Shown: positions 24,050 through 32,867, counted from the first letter of the stretch. The stretch is DNA of 33,013 nucleotides from Gelidibacter sp038243395 (GCA_038243395.1 JBBSRC010000047.1:1-33013); one strand, 5' to 3'. The notes: a model not told the origin generated them from the letters alone. A program made the numbers and translations.

Positions 24050-24511
24050 CTAAAATATAATTATCTGATTCACGCCTCTTAGTGAATCATGACTCTTACA
24101 TACAACCCCAATGTAGCTGTTTTAAAAGATAATTCGGTAGTAATTTTCTGACATAAACTATACTCATGAGTAGTTTACAGCTTGTTCACAACGGTCAACC
24201 TTTCCCTCTTTTTAAATTACTTTGAAGCTTCCATTCCGCTTAATTTATGGCTTTTGCGAAGACTTTCATGACATAACATTATGATGCTATATGACTTAAA
24301 TCATTTTACAGGACCTGTTTTCCTTGTAATTTGCTTTTTGTCAAGATGTTGTTCCCCAAATAAACAATTGACGTTATAGGAAAGATCGTATTTGTGATAA
24401 TAAACACATCATTTATTAGTCATAACCAAAGCCTTAGAAGAACTTTCTAAATTTAATTTAAAAAAGTATAAGCTTTTAAAACATATTAAATTACAATCAT
24501 GAAAGAATCAA
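24050..24511. other. Region of about 460 bp without a recognisable gene
   Basis: No convincing protein frame. Two dyads stand out: a perfect 8-base stem TGATTCAC/GTGAATCA with an 8-base loop at 24066-24089, and ATGACTTAAATCAT at 24291-24304, which has the ATGA-N6-TCAT symmetry of a CRP/FNR-type site. The 3' end may hold the promoter of the small ORF at 24512 and the mscS-like gene. Confidence 0.5.
24291..24304. promoter_or_regulatory. CRP/FNR-like dyad ATGACTTAAATCAT
   Basis: ATGA and TCAT arms are separated by CTTAAA. Size and symmetry suit a CRP/FNR-family dimer, but single short dyads are weak evidence. It lies 220 bases before the 48-codon ORF. Confidence 0.3.
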
Positions 24512-24658
24512 ATGGTACGGCAGGAACTCTTGCCAATGAAACCTGCCAATATATTTGGACAAGTGTACCCTCGCACGCGCGGCATCATCTGTCAGGGCTC
24601 AGTTTATGGACATATTGTAACTGAACACGCCGCTAGTAAAGAGTTGGTTGATTCTTAA
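24512..24658 (+). CDS. Possible small protein of 48 residues
   Basis: ATG to TAA, 48 residues. The composition looks coding: Gly/Ile/Val-rich strands (NIFGQVYPRTRGIICQGSVY then GHIVTEHAASKELVDS), no rare-residue runs, and a locally higher GC content than the flanking DNA. I do not recognise a family. It could be an intact small protein or the remnant of a larger gene; an overlapping frame starting at 24499 also gives about 42 codons but reads less like protein. It lies 47 bases before the mscS-like start. Confidence 0.4.
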   Translation: MVRQELLPMKPANIFGQVYPRTRGIICQGSVYGHIVTEHAASKELVDS

Positions 24659-24705
24659 AAAATCTTTTACAATTATAAAGAAAAAAATAATAAAATTTAT
24701 ATAAA

Positions 24706-25815
24706 ATGGACACCATGGACACATTTATAGAAACATACAAACCCGATATTATATACGCAGCAATTGTTATTGCAATTGTGGTGACCCTATTTTTATTAAA
24801 CGGTGTGTTCCGAAAATGGTTGAGTAAAAAAGTAAAAGAAAAACTTCCAGGGGCGTCTTTAAAACCCATAATTTTAATTAATCGTATTTTAAAAACGCTA
24901 TGGATAGTTTTAGGTGGTCTTGCCTTAAGTTTTGTGTTTATCGATATTGAAAAAGAAATTCTTTTCAGAGGTTATATTAAGCTTTTTGCATATTTAGGTA
25001 TGATCGCTATCGTTACGATTATATTGGTAACCTTAAGTAATTTGTGGTTTAAATATAAAATTATTGAAAAATTTGAAACTAATGAGGACCCCACCAATCT
25101 TAAATTTTCACGATATGTTGTTGTATTCATTATTGGTTTTATTGGCGTTATCCTTGCCATATTAGCCTTTCCATCTCTTAAAGGTGTCGCACAGACTGCC
25201 ATAGGAGGAGCAGGTATTCTAGCCTTAATTGCAGGTTTTGCCGCACAAGAAGCTTTGGCAAATGTTACTGGGGGCATATTTATAATTGCATTTAAACCCT
25301 TTAAAATAGGAGATAGAGTCCGAATATCAGACACTATGGTTGGTTCTGTACATGATGTAACGCTCCGCCATACGGTCATTAGAAATTTTGAGAATAAAAT
25401 GATCGTCATCCCAAATGCCGTGATCAATAAAGAAAAACTAATAAATTACGATTTGGAAGGGCACAAATTATGTGAACTGATCGAAATAGGAATTTCTTAT
25501 GATAGCGATGTCGTTTTAGCAAAAAAAATCATGCAGGAGGAATGTGAGAACCATCAATTCATTTTTGATAACCGTTCATTATTTGATATAAAGAACGGTT
25601 TCCCAATTGTCAAGACAGCGTTAATTGAACTCAACGACTTTTCAGTAACGATAAGGGCCTGGGCTTGGGCGCGAAATTATTCGGATGCATTTGCTTTAAA
25701 ATGCGATGTGTTGGAAAGCATCAAGAAACGTTTCGAAAATGAGGGCGTCGAAATTCCATATCCGTACAGAACTATTGTGATGAAAGAATCAAAACAAATT
25801 GAAAACAGCATTTAG
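24706..25815 (+). CDS. Mechanosensitive ion channel, MscS family
   Basis: 369 residues. Hydrophobic segments lie at about 14-33, 52-77, 90-113 and 129-150. The pore-lining helix follows (VAQTAIGGAGILALIAGFAA then QEALANVTGGIFIIAFKPF), with the Gly/Ala packing pattern of MscS TM3. Next comes the beta domain KIGDRVRISDTMVGSVHDVT and VIPNAVINKEKLINY. The C-terminal domain runs to IPYPYRTIVM, typical for the family. It should open under membrane tension to relieve osmotic downshock. With one or two extra N-terminal helices it is closer to the YnaI/YbdG-like layout than to minimal MscS. A second in-frame Met (MDTMDT) is 3 residues in. Confidence 0.94.
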   Translation: MDTMDTFIETYKPDIIYAAIVIAIVVTLFLLNGVFRKWLSKKVKEKLPGASLKPIILINRILKTLWIVLGGLALSFVFIDIEKEILFRGYIKLFAYLGMIAIVTIILVTLSNLWFKYKIIEKFETNEDPTNLKFSRYVVVFIIGFIGVILAILAFPSLKGVAQTAIGGAGILALIAGFAAQEALANVTGGIFIIAFKPFKIGDRVRISDTMVGSVHDVTLRHTVIRNFENKMIVIPNAVINKEKLINYDLEGHKLCELIEIGISYDSDVVLAKKIMQEECENHQFIFDNRSLFDIKNGFPIVKTALIELNDFSVTIRAWAWARNYSDAFALKCDVLESIKKRFENEGVEIPYPYRTIVMKESKQIENSI

Positions 25816-25850
25816 TTTGAACTTAAAAATAGACGTTGATCTGCTTGCAA

Positions 25851-25876
25851 ACTCAAACTTATAATTTGAGTCTTTT
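25851..25876 (+). terminator. Probable terminator of the mscS-like gene
   Basis: 7-base stem ACTCAAA / TTTGAGT with a 7-base loop followed by CTTTT, 35 bases after the stop codon. Confidence 0.5.
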
Positions 25877-26059
25877 CGCCATGAAACTACCTCCCAAATG
25901 CAAATTTATGACTAGAATTAACGGCGCAACAAAATTATTATTTATTAACAGCATCGCTATATGGACCACTTTCGTGACCATCAATACTTTCTTGAGTTAA
26001 TTTCTTCATTCCTTTCTTAGCTTAACCAACTTAAATCTCACGCTTATCGAAGGTTCACA

Positions 26060-26878
26060 ATTAACAAATTACCACATGCCAATTTAGTAGCGCCAATTGT
26101 AACCGGTTTAGGATTCTTGGACGCTGTAAGCGATCAGGATCTTATCGATATGTCCGATCCAGATGACTTAGATGGCGACGGCATTAGCGGACGTGTGCAC
26201 TGGAATACCAGACCAGATTATGTTAAGGATCGACCAGAAACCGTCAGCGTGGATGGGAAATATATTTCGCGCTTTGGAAAAAAGGGCCGCATTTATGATC
26301 TTTTGCATCACACCGCAGATGCCTATAATCAGGACATCGGAATTACGTCGTATTTTGAACCTTATGACACCTACAGTGGCGACAAATTACAATCGGAAAT
26401 AAACCGACAGACCATCAGTGACGTCGTTTTCTACCTAAAAACTTTAAAAGCGCCAATTCCGAGAGACGAAGATAATCCAGACGTGATTGCAGGTAGAGCT
26501 CTATTCGGCGATATCCAATGTGCCGCTTGCCACAAACCGACCTTAAAAACGGGATATTCCCCAATTGAGGCGATCTCTTACAAAGAATTCCATCCCTTTA
26601 CCGATTTGCTATTACATGATATGGGACCTGATCTCGATGACAACTATACAGAAGGTTATGCATAATCTTCCGAATGGAAAACACCACCATTATGGGGGAT
26701 TGGGTTAGCTAAAGATTCCCAAGGGGGTCAGTATTTCTTACTTCACGACGGGAGAGCACGAAGCATTGAAGAGGCCATTATTTATCACGGAGGAGAAGCA
26801 GAAAACTCTAAGAAAAAATATCTAGCCTTCACTGAGACAGAAAAAAACCAAGTATAAACTTTTATTGAATCCTTATAA
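26060..26878 (+). pseudogene. Di-haem oxidoreductase (DHOR/DUF1111-like) remnant, N-terminus missing, two nonsense codons
   Basis: Similarity to the C-terminal half of di-haem cytochrome c oxidoreductases is clear from about 26084: APIVTGLGFLDAVSDQDLID, then DPDDLDGDGISGR, a haem site CAACH near 26519 and DLLLHDMGPDLDD. An in-frame TAA at 26663-26665 interrupts the motif EGYA-stop-SSEWKTPPLWG; after it the same frame continues with GQYFLLHDGRARSIEEAI. A second TAA at 26855-26857 precedes TFIESL. About half of a normal 450-500-residue chain, including the first haem region, is absent upstream, where the frame meets a stop at 26018. Intact relatives are periplasmic redox proteins. The longest surviving open piece (26117-26665) could still give a peptide but not a working enzyme. 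Confidence 0.85.
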
Positions 26879-26889
26879 AACCTATACTT

Positions 26890-27330
26890 ATGGATCGGAA
26901 AAAATTCTTAAAAACCTGCGGAATGGGCTTGGTAGGACTTCCCTTTGCCTCCGCCCTCTTGACGTCGTGTGAAAGTATTTATTACGCCACCAGCAGTATT
27001 AAAAACAATCCGCTTATTGTGCCGCTTTCAGAGTTTGAGATTCCTAAAAAGAAGGAATTGACCTATAGGAGCTTTGTTTTGGTCAAGACCCCCAAGGAAG
27101 ACTTTCCTATTTGTCTTTATAAAACGGGGGAAAACGAATATACAGCCGCACTGATGAAGTGCACGCATCGCGGGTGTGAGCTTAATGTAGGCGGCGGCAT
27201 CTACAGTTGTCCCTGTCATGGCAGTGAGTTCGATACCAATGGTGGTGTTTTAGAAGGACCCGCCGATCAAAATTTAAAAACATTCAAAACAACCATTCAA
27301 AATGAAAATATTTACATTGAACTCTCTTAA
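26890..27330 (+). CDS. Rieske [2Fe-2S] protein, lipoprotein-type
   Basis: 146 residues. The N-terminus MDRKKFLKTCGMGLVGLPFA ends in a lipobox-like LLTSC (Cys27), so it is probably a membrane-anchored periplasmic protein. The Rieske cluster is complete: Cys91 and His93 in CTHRGC, Cys107 and His110 in SCPCHGSEFD, plus the disulfide pair Cys96 and Cys109. It starts 11 bases after the di-haem remnant and overlaps the following porin frame by 29 bases, so the three once formed an operon, probably for a periplasmic redox process. It is the only member that remains intact; it might serve another partner now or simply not yet have decayed. Confidence 0.92.
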   Translation: MDRKKFLKTCGMGLVGLPFASALLTSCESIYYATSSIKNNPLIVPLSEFEIPKKKELTYRSFVLVKTPKEDFPICLYKTGENEYTAALMKCTHRGCELNVGGGIYSCPCHGSEFDTNGGVLEGPADQNLKTFKTTIQNENIYIELS

Positions 27331-28539
27331 AAATAATCTATTCCTTCTCGGAATATTCTGCTTTGGTTCCGTGTTCGCCCAAGAAGAAACCACTAAAAAA
27401 GACAAAAAAGACGATGAACTAGAATTAAATATGGATGCGGTTTTTAATAGACCAACATTAAGCTTTGATAAGGTTCCTGTAACTGTCGGCGGTTATTTAG
27501 AAGCAAATACCATGCACCGAATAGAGGAAGTCATTACCGATGGACTGTCGTTTCAGGCTAGAAGATTAACGATATTTATGGCTGCCTCCATCTCAGAGCG
27601 CATTAAATTTTTAACCGAAATTGAATTTGAGGATGGTGGAAAAGAGGTTGCGATTGAGTTTGCGGCCTTAGATGTGGCATTTCATCCGTTGTTCAGTTTC
27701 CGAGGAGGAATTGTGATGAATCCGATTGGTGCCTTTAACGAAAATCATGACGGTCCAAAATGGGAATTCGTGGAGCGTCCCGATGTTGCCGTAAATATGC
27801 TGGCCGCTACCCTATCCAATACCGGATTTGGTATGTACGGAAAAACCTATTCTGGGAGTTGGATTTTTGGTTACGAGGCGTATTTAACTAACGGTTTTAG
27901 TAGTCGAATCATTTCCAATGAAGAGGATAAAACCTATTTGCCAGCGCATAAAGAAGGCGATAATCTATTTGAAGAGAACTTTAGTGGCAAAGCGATGTTC
28001 TCAGGAAAGCTGGCCATAAAAAATAGAAAGATCGGAGAAATCGGGATTTCTTATATGGGAGGTACTTACAATAAGTTTGAGGATGACGGCGAAGAAGTGG
28101 AAGACCAAGCGCAACTTGATGTATTCGCTATCGATTGGAATACCACGATCAAGGCCACTGGAACATACATCGTTGGGAAGCCGCTTGGATCTGGGCGGAA
28201 ACACCAGATACCTACACCCAGCAATACGGAAATAAGCAACGCTGAATTTTTATGGATATCGTACAACCGGTTTATAATAACAAAATTTTCGAATGGGAAG
28301 ATGCAACATTCAATGATGCTGCAAGATTTGATTATGTGGACTGGAATGTTGGACGCTTCAAAGAAACAGATACAAAAATTGGCGATCATATCATTGCGGT
28401 CCCTCCTGGAATAAGCTTTGGACCGACGCCAAAAACAGTATTCAGAATCAACTACCGTTATGAATGGAAAACAGACATCCTTAATAATCCTGCTGAAAAA
28501 GCCGCCACTTGGTACATGGGTTTCAGTAGTTACATTTAA
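27302..28539 (+). pseudogene. OprP/OprO-like porin, broken by a frameshift and a nonsense codon
   Basis: The first part encodes a signal peptide (MKIFTLNSLKNNLFLLGIFC..VFAQ) and then phosphate-selective-porin-like strands (TVGGYLEANTMHRIEE, FRGGIVMNPIGAFNENHDGP). At the G-run 28175-28177 the frame shifts: upstream reads ATGTYIVG, and in the next frame EAAWIWAETPDTYTQQYGNK continues the porin. One lost G explains it. In that new frame a TGA at 28243-28245 breaks the chain before MDIVQPVYNNKIFEW, which runs to a normal porin end (YMGFSSYI) at 28539. An unshifted reading gives 370 residues with an out-of-family tail. Loss of function is likely unless the break is a sequencing error in the G-run; the TGA argues for real decay. 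Confidence 0.85.
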
Positions 28540-28896
28540 TCCATTGATTTCTTAAAACGACCTAAATACCATGACTTAATTACAAAACCTATGGATTCCC
28601 CAATCTATAGTTTTTATTATTAAAATGCATTTCGCATCTTGATAGGATATTCAATTTTCTAAATATTGGAACTCAAATTTGGAGAAATTTGTACAATCCG
28701 TGTCCTACCTGTCATCCGTGTCAGCCGTGTTAACCTTCTCTACCGAGCGAAAATTTTTAGAAGTCAAATTAAATTCCAGTAAACCAAAATCCTCCATCGG
28801 ATCAGTTTTAAGCGCAATAAGAAGTCTGACTCTAAAAGGAATTACAAAAAACCGTGATCGTCCGATACTTATAATTATATTTAAAGACTAAACTAA
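28540..28896. other. 357-bp intergenic region with a 9-base tandem repeat
   Basis: No recognised gene. A 70-codon frame (28679-28891) exists but starts with TTG, is largely built on the repeat, and lacks protein-family character. The notable element is the tandem repeat at 28696-28731. Confidence 0.6.
28696..28731 (+). repeat. Four tandem 9-base units, ATCCGTGTC type
   Basis: ATCCGTGTC, CTACCTGTC, ATCCGTGTC and AGCCGTGTT follow each other without gaps. Units 1 and 3 are identical. The GC content is well above the surroundings, and the pattern resembles dispersed CCGTGTC-type intergenic minisatellites. Confidence 0.8.
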
Positions 28897-30108
28897 ATGT
28901 CTATGAATTTTTCAAAAGTAAGTCTCGCCATTTTTACGTCTTTTATTTTACTTTCCTGCAATCAGACCATTAAAGAAAACAACATCAACGTGGAGCCGAT
29001 TTTGGCTAAAGCAGAACAGCAAATTGCTCTTTTATTGAAAACGTCAGAAATGGCAGATCGAATCCCGAGAACGGTAAACGAAGACGGCGAAATGCAATGG
29101 ACTTATAAAGGATTTGATTGGACTGAAGGTTTTTTCCCTGGTACCCTATGGTATTTATATGAGGATACTAAAGACGCCAATTGGAAAAATGCGGCAGAAA
29201 AATTTCAAAGTAAATTTGAAGATCATAAATACAGCACCCATAATCACGATTTAGGATTTATTTTTGATTGCTCTTATGGCAACGGCTATCGGCTTACCAA
29301 AAACGACGCTTTTAAAGAGGTCCTGATTACGGCCGCTGATTCCTTGATCACCCGTTTTAACCCTGCTGTTGGTGCCATAAAAAGTTGGGACGTCAAATAC
29401 GGTTGGCAATCTGAACGCAACTGGCAGTTCCCGGTCATCATTGACAATATGATGAATCTCGAATTGCTTTTTGAAGTTTCCAAATTCACGGGAGATGATA
29501 CCTATAAAGACATTGCCATGGCACATGCCAATACCACCATGAAAAATCATTTTAGAGATGATTACAGCAGTGTGCATGTCGTCGATTACGATTCGATTAC
29601 AGGAGCGGTTAGAGCAAAACAAACCGCCCAAGGTTATGCAGACGATAGTTCTTGGGCACGCGGACAAGCTTGGGCATTATACGGCTACACGGTTTGCTAT
29701 CGCTATACCAAAGACGCGAAATATCTTGAACAGGCAGAACAAATCGCCAATTATATTGTTAGCTATAAAGGCACGCCAGAAGATGGCATTCCCTATTGGG
29801 ACTATAACGCCGCCAATATTCCTAATGAACCTCGAGATGCTTCGGCCGCAGCGATTACCGTATCCGCTTTGCTGGAATTGGACGGCTATTCAGCAGAGGA
29901 TTATAAAGTTAACATTGACAAAATAATCAATGCGTTGGCTTCAGATGCCTACACCGCTGCGATTGGCAGTAACCACAATTTTATTTTGAAGCATAGCGTG
30001 GGCAGTATCCCGCATAATAATGAAATCGACGTGCCTTTAAATTATGCCGATTACTATTATGTGGAGGCTTTGTTGCGCTACAAGGCGCTTTTTTCTAAAA
30101 GCAAGTAG
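28897..30108 (+). CDS. Glycoside hydrolase family 88, unsaturated glucuronyl hydrolase-like lipoprotein
   Basis: 403 residues. A lipoprotein signal (FSKVSLAIFTSFILLSC, Cys21) places it on the membrane, facing the periplasm or surface. The (alpha/alpha)6 catalytic domain shows GH88 hallmarks: GFDWTEGFFPGTLWYLYED, HNHDLGFIF with Asp118, NWQFPVIIDNMMNLELLFE with Asp183 (matching Asp88 and Asp149 of Bacillus GL1 UGL), GYADDSSWARGQAWALYGY and NEPRDASAAAI. Such enzymes remove 4,5-unsaturated uronic acids left by polysaccharide lyases (ulvan, glycosaminoglycan, rhamnogalacturonan or similar). No lyase, SusC/D pair or sulfatase is visible nearby, so the substrate is undetermined and this appears as a stand-alone gene. 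Two start codons lie at codons 1 and 3. Confidence 0.92.
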   Translation: MSMNFSKVSLAIFTSFILLSCNQTIKENNINVEPILAKAEQQIALLLKTSEMADRIPRTVNEDGEMQWTYKGFDWTEGFFPGTLWYLYEDTKDANWKNAAEKFQSKFEDHKYSTHNHDLGFIFDCSYGNGYRLTKNDAFKEVLITAADSLITRFNPAVGAIKSWDVKYGWQSERNWQFPVIIDNMMNLELLFEVSKFTGDDTYKDIAMAHANTTMKNHFRDDYSSVHVVDYDSITGAVRAKQTAQGYADDSSWARGQAWALYGYTVCYRYTKDAKYLEQAEQIANYIVSYKGTPEDGIPYWDYNAANIPNEPRDASAAAITVSALLELDGYSAEDYKVNIDKIINALASDAYTAAIGSNHNFILKHSVGSIPHNNEIDVPLNYADYYYVEALLRYKALFSKSK

Positions 30109-30119
30109 GTTTATTTTAA

Positions 30120-30224
30120 GTGTTTCGTCATTGAATGGGAAGCATGACCGAAGCAATCTGTAAGTTAATTTGACAAATTCACATTAAATCGATTCTAAAA
30201 AATTTACTCAGCTTTTCATCTTTT
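30120..30224 (+). repeat. Dispersed repeat, copy R1
   Basis: Begins GTGTTTCGTCATTG, includes GGAAGCATGACCGAAG and AATCTGTAAGTTA, and ends GCTTTTCATCTTTT. R2 lies 167 bases downstream with the same order and length. Confidence 0.8.
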
Positions 30225-30286
30225 TTTTCCTGAGAATTTGCATCATGATTCGTCATTGCGAGCCTCATGATTCATTGCGAGCCCTT

Positions 30287-30391
30287 GTGTTTCGTCATTG
30301 CGAGGGAAGCATGACCGAAGTAATCTGTAAGTTAGCTTGACAAATTCGTACTAGTCCTTTTCTAAAAATATAGACTAGCTTTTCATCTTTT
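30287..30391 (+). repeat. Dispersed repeat, copy R2
   Basis: Same element as R1 with scattered substitutions; the core CGTCATTGCGAGGGAAGC and ACCGAAGTAATCTGTAAGTT are intact. Short CATTGCGAGCC pieces at about 30252-30285 lead into it. Confidence 0.8.
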
Positions 30392-30528
30392 CACACAGGC
30401 GATTATTCATTCTCTTCTATTGATTTTTAAAGGTTTTCAAGAATAAAAAAGTATTTTCTTCCTCCTTGATCTTTTAAACATGAGATTACTTGTAGTAGAT
30501 TGACAATCAAAGTGATGTCTCAATTACC

Positions 30529-32640
30529 TTAAATTCTACCCTCTAATGTCATAACAAACCCTGACATTCTTAAATCGACCATTAGGGATCTTAATTTCTT
30601 AGAGACCTGTTCGTTTTCATCTGTCATTGAAAAAACTTTAGGATCGCCAATAATGATTAATTTATGTTTTGCTCGGGAAAGCGCCACATTGACCAAGCGT
30701 TCTCCACTAAAACCTTTATAGAGCATGCCGATATTTTTTTCAGAAGTATCGACAATATCGTAAATGATGACGTCAAATCCAGAACCTTGAAAAGAATGGA
30801 TGGTGCCGATTTTGACGCGATCCCTTTGCTCTGGACAAAGTGCCCTATTTAGTAATTGCTTCCGCAGATATATGACTTGCCCATTATAAGGCGTGATTAT
30901 TCCAACGTCGAGCGTTTCATTTTCTTGAAGGATACTTGCGACCAAATCAATGACCACCTGAGCGGTTTTAGTGTTCACCCGCGATTTTCCCTGAGTAGAT
31001 TTTACCAAAGAACCATGTTTTGGTTCCACCGGAATAAAACAATACGGACTTGCAATGACACCGTACTTGGTTTTTAGCTCCTGATACCGTTCGGAATATT
31101 GTGAGGTCAATTTGCCATTATAAAACCGGTCATTGATGAGCTCACAGATTTGAGGGTGCATGCGTCTTTGCTCAGTTAACATGGCCATGACCTCATCTTC
31201 AAAATCGGGAACATCCTTGAAATATTCAAAAACATCTCTATTGAACCACTTATTAACGGCTTCTGTTTTTCCAATACTTATCGGGCCGAGTTGTTTAAAA
31301 TCTCCGGCTACTAAAAATTTATCGGAGGTAAAACTGGACATGGTCAAGGTTTGAATCAAGGGCATCATCCCGACTTCATCCACCACGACCAAATCGAATT
31401 TTTCGTCTTCAAAATTACCGCCCATAAAACATTGCGCAGCGGTTGTGAACACTAAATTAGAAGCGGAAATTCGTTTTTGATTGCTTTGTTTGATCTCATT
31501 TTGAAGGAGCACTTGCTGGTTTCTGAGGACTGCTTTTTCTTCAATACTTAACGCTTGGTTAGTTCTCAAAAGCTTTAACACCGCTCCATATTCCTTACGC
31601 AATTGATCCACAATTTCCTGATCGGGAAATAAGCGATCATCATTAACGATTTCGGGCAATACGGGATATCCAAACCTTAAAAGCTTTCGTTCGTTGAGTA
31701 AACGCCGAGTGAAATCGTTAAAGCTTTCAAATTCCTTGAGAATCTCGATCCCCAGAATATCCACGGAAACATTGGAAATCCCCACTGCAAGCACCCGCAT
31801 GCCCAAAGCGCAAGCCTGAGTAATGATTTTTGATAAGGTATAGGTTTTTCCTGTGCCAGGAGGACCCCAAATAAAGCTTACATTTTGTGAAAACACCCGG
31901 TCCAAAGCCATTTTTTGATTGGCATTAAATCCAGTATAATTTAAATCTAATGGAAGTGACTTCTTTTTTAAAAATCCCGACTTATGAAAGAGTTGATGGG
32001 TCAATACACGCTCGTCATTTTTAACACTATTAAAACGCTCTTTAATAAGCTTTAAAAAATTGAGCGGTTTTGGCTTAAAACGGAAGAGTGTCTGTAAATG
32101 TTCTTCAGAGAGCTCTTGGGAAACTCTAAAAATAATGACCGATGTGCTGCGATGGTAAGCTAAAAACACGCCTTGGATATTATTGTTTTCAGAGGCTTCT
32201 TGCCACCACAAATTAATGGGCACACCCTCTTGACCAGGCGTGGCAATCCCATCGGGCAGTGATATTTTGGCTTCATATAAATAACCATATCCCGGATTCC
32301 GAATTGCTTTAGATACTTTGGCAAGGATCCACAACTTGGTATTATCATCTTCTATGGCGTTCTCCTCATCCAAAAATGCTTTCATAACTTCCTGGTCAGC
32401 AGCGACCTTCAAGCCGAACCAATCAGGGAAATCTCTTTTAAGTTCAAACCATTTTGGAAGATATAAATACCGTCTGATCTTGCTAAAATAGGAATTATAA
32501 TCCTCAAGCGCCTGCGCTACGGATTCAATGTCGATATTATGCCGGTATAGTAAATTGGTTAATTGCAGTTCATTATAAGCATTTTCTTTATGGTGTATTT
32601 CATACCACTTTAGGATGATGATTTTTAAAATGGATTCCAT
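30529..32640 (-). CDS. Superfamily 1 DNA/RNA helicase, Upf1/IGHMBP2-like
   Basis: 703 residues. Residues 1-235 form a family-specific N-terminal region (including KLWILAKVSKAIRNPGYGYL). The helicase core: motif I WGPPGTGKTYTLSK at 258-271, motif Ia LAVGISNVSVDIL, motif II DEVG at 421-424, motif III GDFKQLGPI at 446-454, motif IV TEQRRMHPQIC, IITPYNGQV, motif V TIHSFQGSGFDVIIYDIV and motif VI NVALSRAKHKLIIIGD. Upf1-like SF1B enzymes unwind 5' to 3' on DNA or RNA. The bacterial role is unknown. It stands alone, flanked on both sides by dispersed repeats of one family. No defence genes such as a nuclease or methyltransferase are visible beside it. Confidence 0.93.
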   Translation of the reverse strand: MESILKIIILKWYEIHHKENAYNELQLTNLLYRHNIDIESVAQALEDYNSYFSKIRRYLYLPKWFELKRDFPDWFGLKVAADQEVMKAFLDEENAIEDDNTKLWILAKVSKAIRNPGYGYLYEAKISLPDGIATPGQEGVPINLWWQEASENNNIQGVFLAYHRSTSVIIFRVSQELSEEHLQTLFRFKPKPLNFLKLIKERFNSVKNDERVLTHQLFHKSGFLKKKSLPLDLNYTGFNANQKMALDRVFSQNVSFIWGPPGTGKTYTLSKIITQACALGMRVLAVGISNVSVDILGIEILKEFESFNDFTRRLLNERKLLRFGYPVLPEIVNDDRLFPDQEIVDQLRKEYGAVLKLLRTNQALSIEEKAVLRNQQVLLQNEIKQSNQKRISASNLVFTTAAQCFMGGNFEDEKFDLVVVDEVGMMPLIQTLTMSSFTSDKFLVAGDFKQLGPISIGKTEAVNKWFNRDVFEYFKDVPDFEDEVMAMLTEQRRMHPQICELINDRFYNGKLTSQYSERYQELKTKYGVIASPYCFIPVEPKHGSLVKSTQGKSRVNTKTAQVVIDLVASILQENETLDVGIITPYNGQVIYLRKQLLNRALCPEQRDRVKIGTIHSFQGSGFDVIIYDIVDTSEKNIGMLYKGFSGERLVNVALSRAKHKLIIIGDPKVFSMTDENEQVSKKLRSLMVDLRMSGFVMTLEGRI

Positions 32641-32867
32641 TCGTACTTTTAAAATAATTTAAACCTGTGTCATTTCGAGTCCGCACCCAAGCGTCATTGC
32701 GAATTCCCACCCCAGCGTCATTGCGAGGGAGTCATTGCCAGGACGAAGGACGCGGCAAACTCAAGCAATCTGTAAGTTATTAAAACCAACCCTTACTTTA
32801 AGATTGACCCCAATAATACTCATTGCCAGAAAAGTTACGACCGAATCAAATCCTCTCAACTAAGTTA
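32641..32867. other. Intergenic region with dispersed repeat between helicase and next gene
   Basis: 227 bases with no gene; it holds repeat R3 and AT-rich flanks. Confidence 0.6.
32688..32779 (+). repeat. Dispersed repeat, copy R3 (same family as R1/R2)
   Basis: Two CGTCATTGCGA cores (near 32691 and 32717) followed by GGACGAAGGACGCGGCAAAC and CAAGCAATCTGTAAGTT. It is in the same orientation as R1 and R2 on the other side of the helicase gene. The middle is longer and GC-richer than in R1/R2. Confidence 0.75.

Larger units (their letters stand above)
30109..30528. other. 420-bp intergenic region filled with dispersed repeats
   Basis: No gene. It contains two diverged copies (30120-30224 and 30287-30391) of a 105-bp element with a period of 167 bases, plus extra half-copies of CGTCATTGCGAG between them. 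Confidence 0.7.

Noticed and set aside
24499..24630. Alternative 42-codon frame from ATG 24499 overlapping the small ORF at 24512
   Set aside because: Its composition (THW/HARHHL-like residues, many Cys/Trp/His) looks non-coding compared with the overlapping frame, so only the latter is listed.
23930..24700. tRNA gene as an integration site for a genomic island
   Set aside because: I found no second copy of the tRNA 3' end in the following DNA and no integrase gene; the sparse coding region alone is not enough.
26117..26665. Intact 182-residue protein
   Set aside because: It begins inside a recognised di-haem oxidoreductase domain and the family sequence continues in frame after the stop, so it is part of a pseudogene.
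28679..28891. 70-codon frame starting with TTG
   Set aside because: It is built largely on the 9-base tandem repeat, has no family character and no start-site support.
30109..30528. CRISPR-like array
   Set aside because: The repeats are long, diverged and only two or three in number, without regular spacers or cas genes; they fit a dispersed intergenic repeat.
30529..32640. Anti-phage defence module based on the SF1 helicase
   Set aside because: No nuclease, methyltransferase, PLD or other defence partner is visible on either side; stand-alone Upf1-like helicases are common in flavobacteria.
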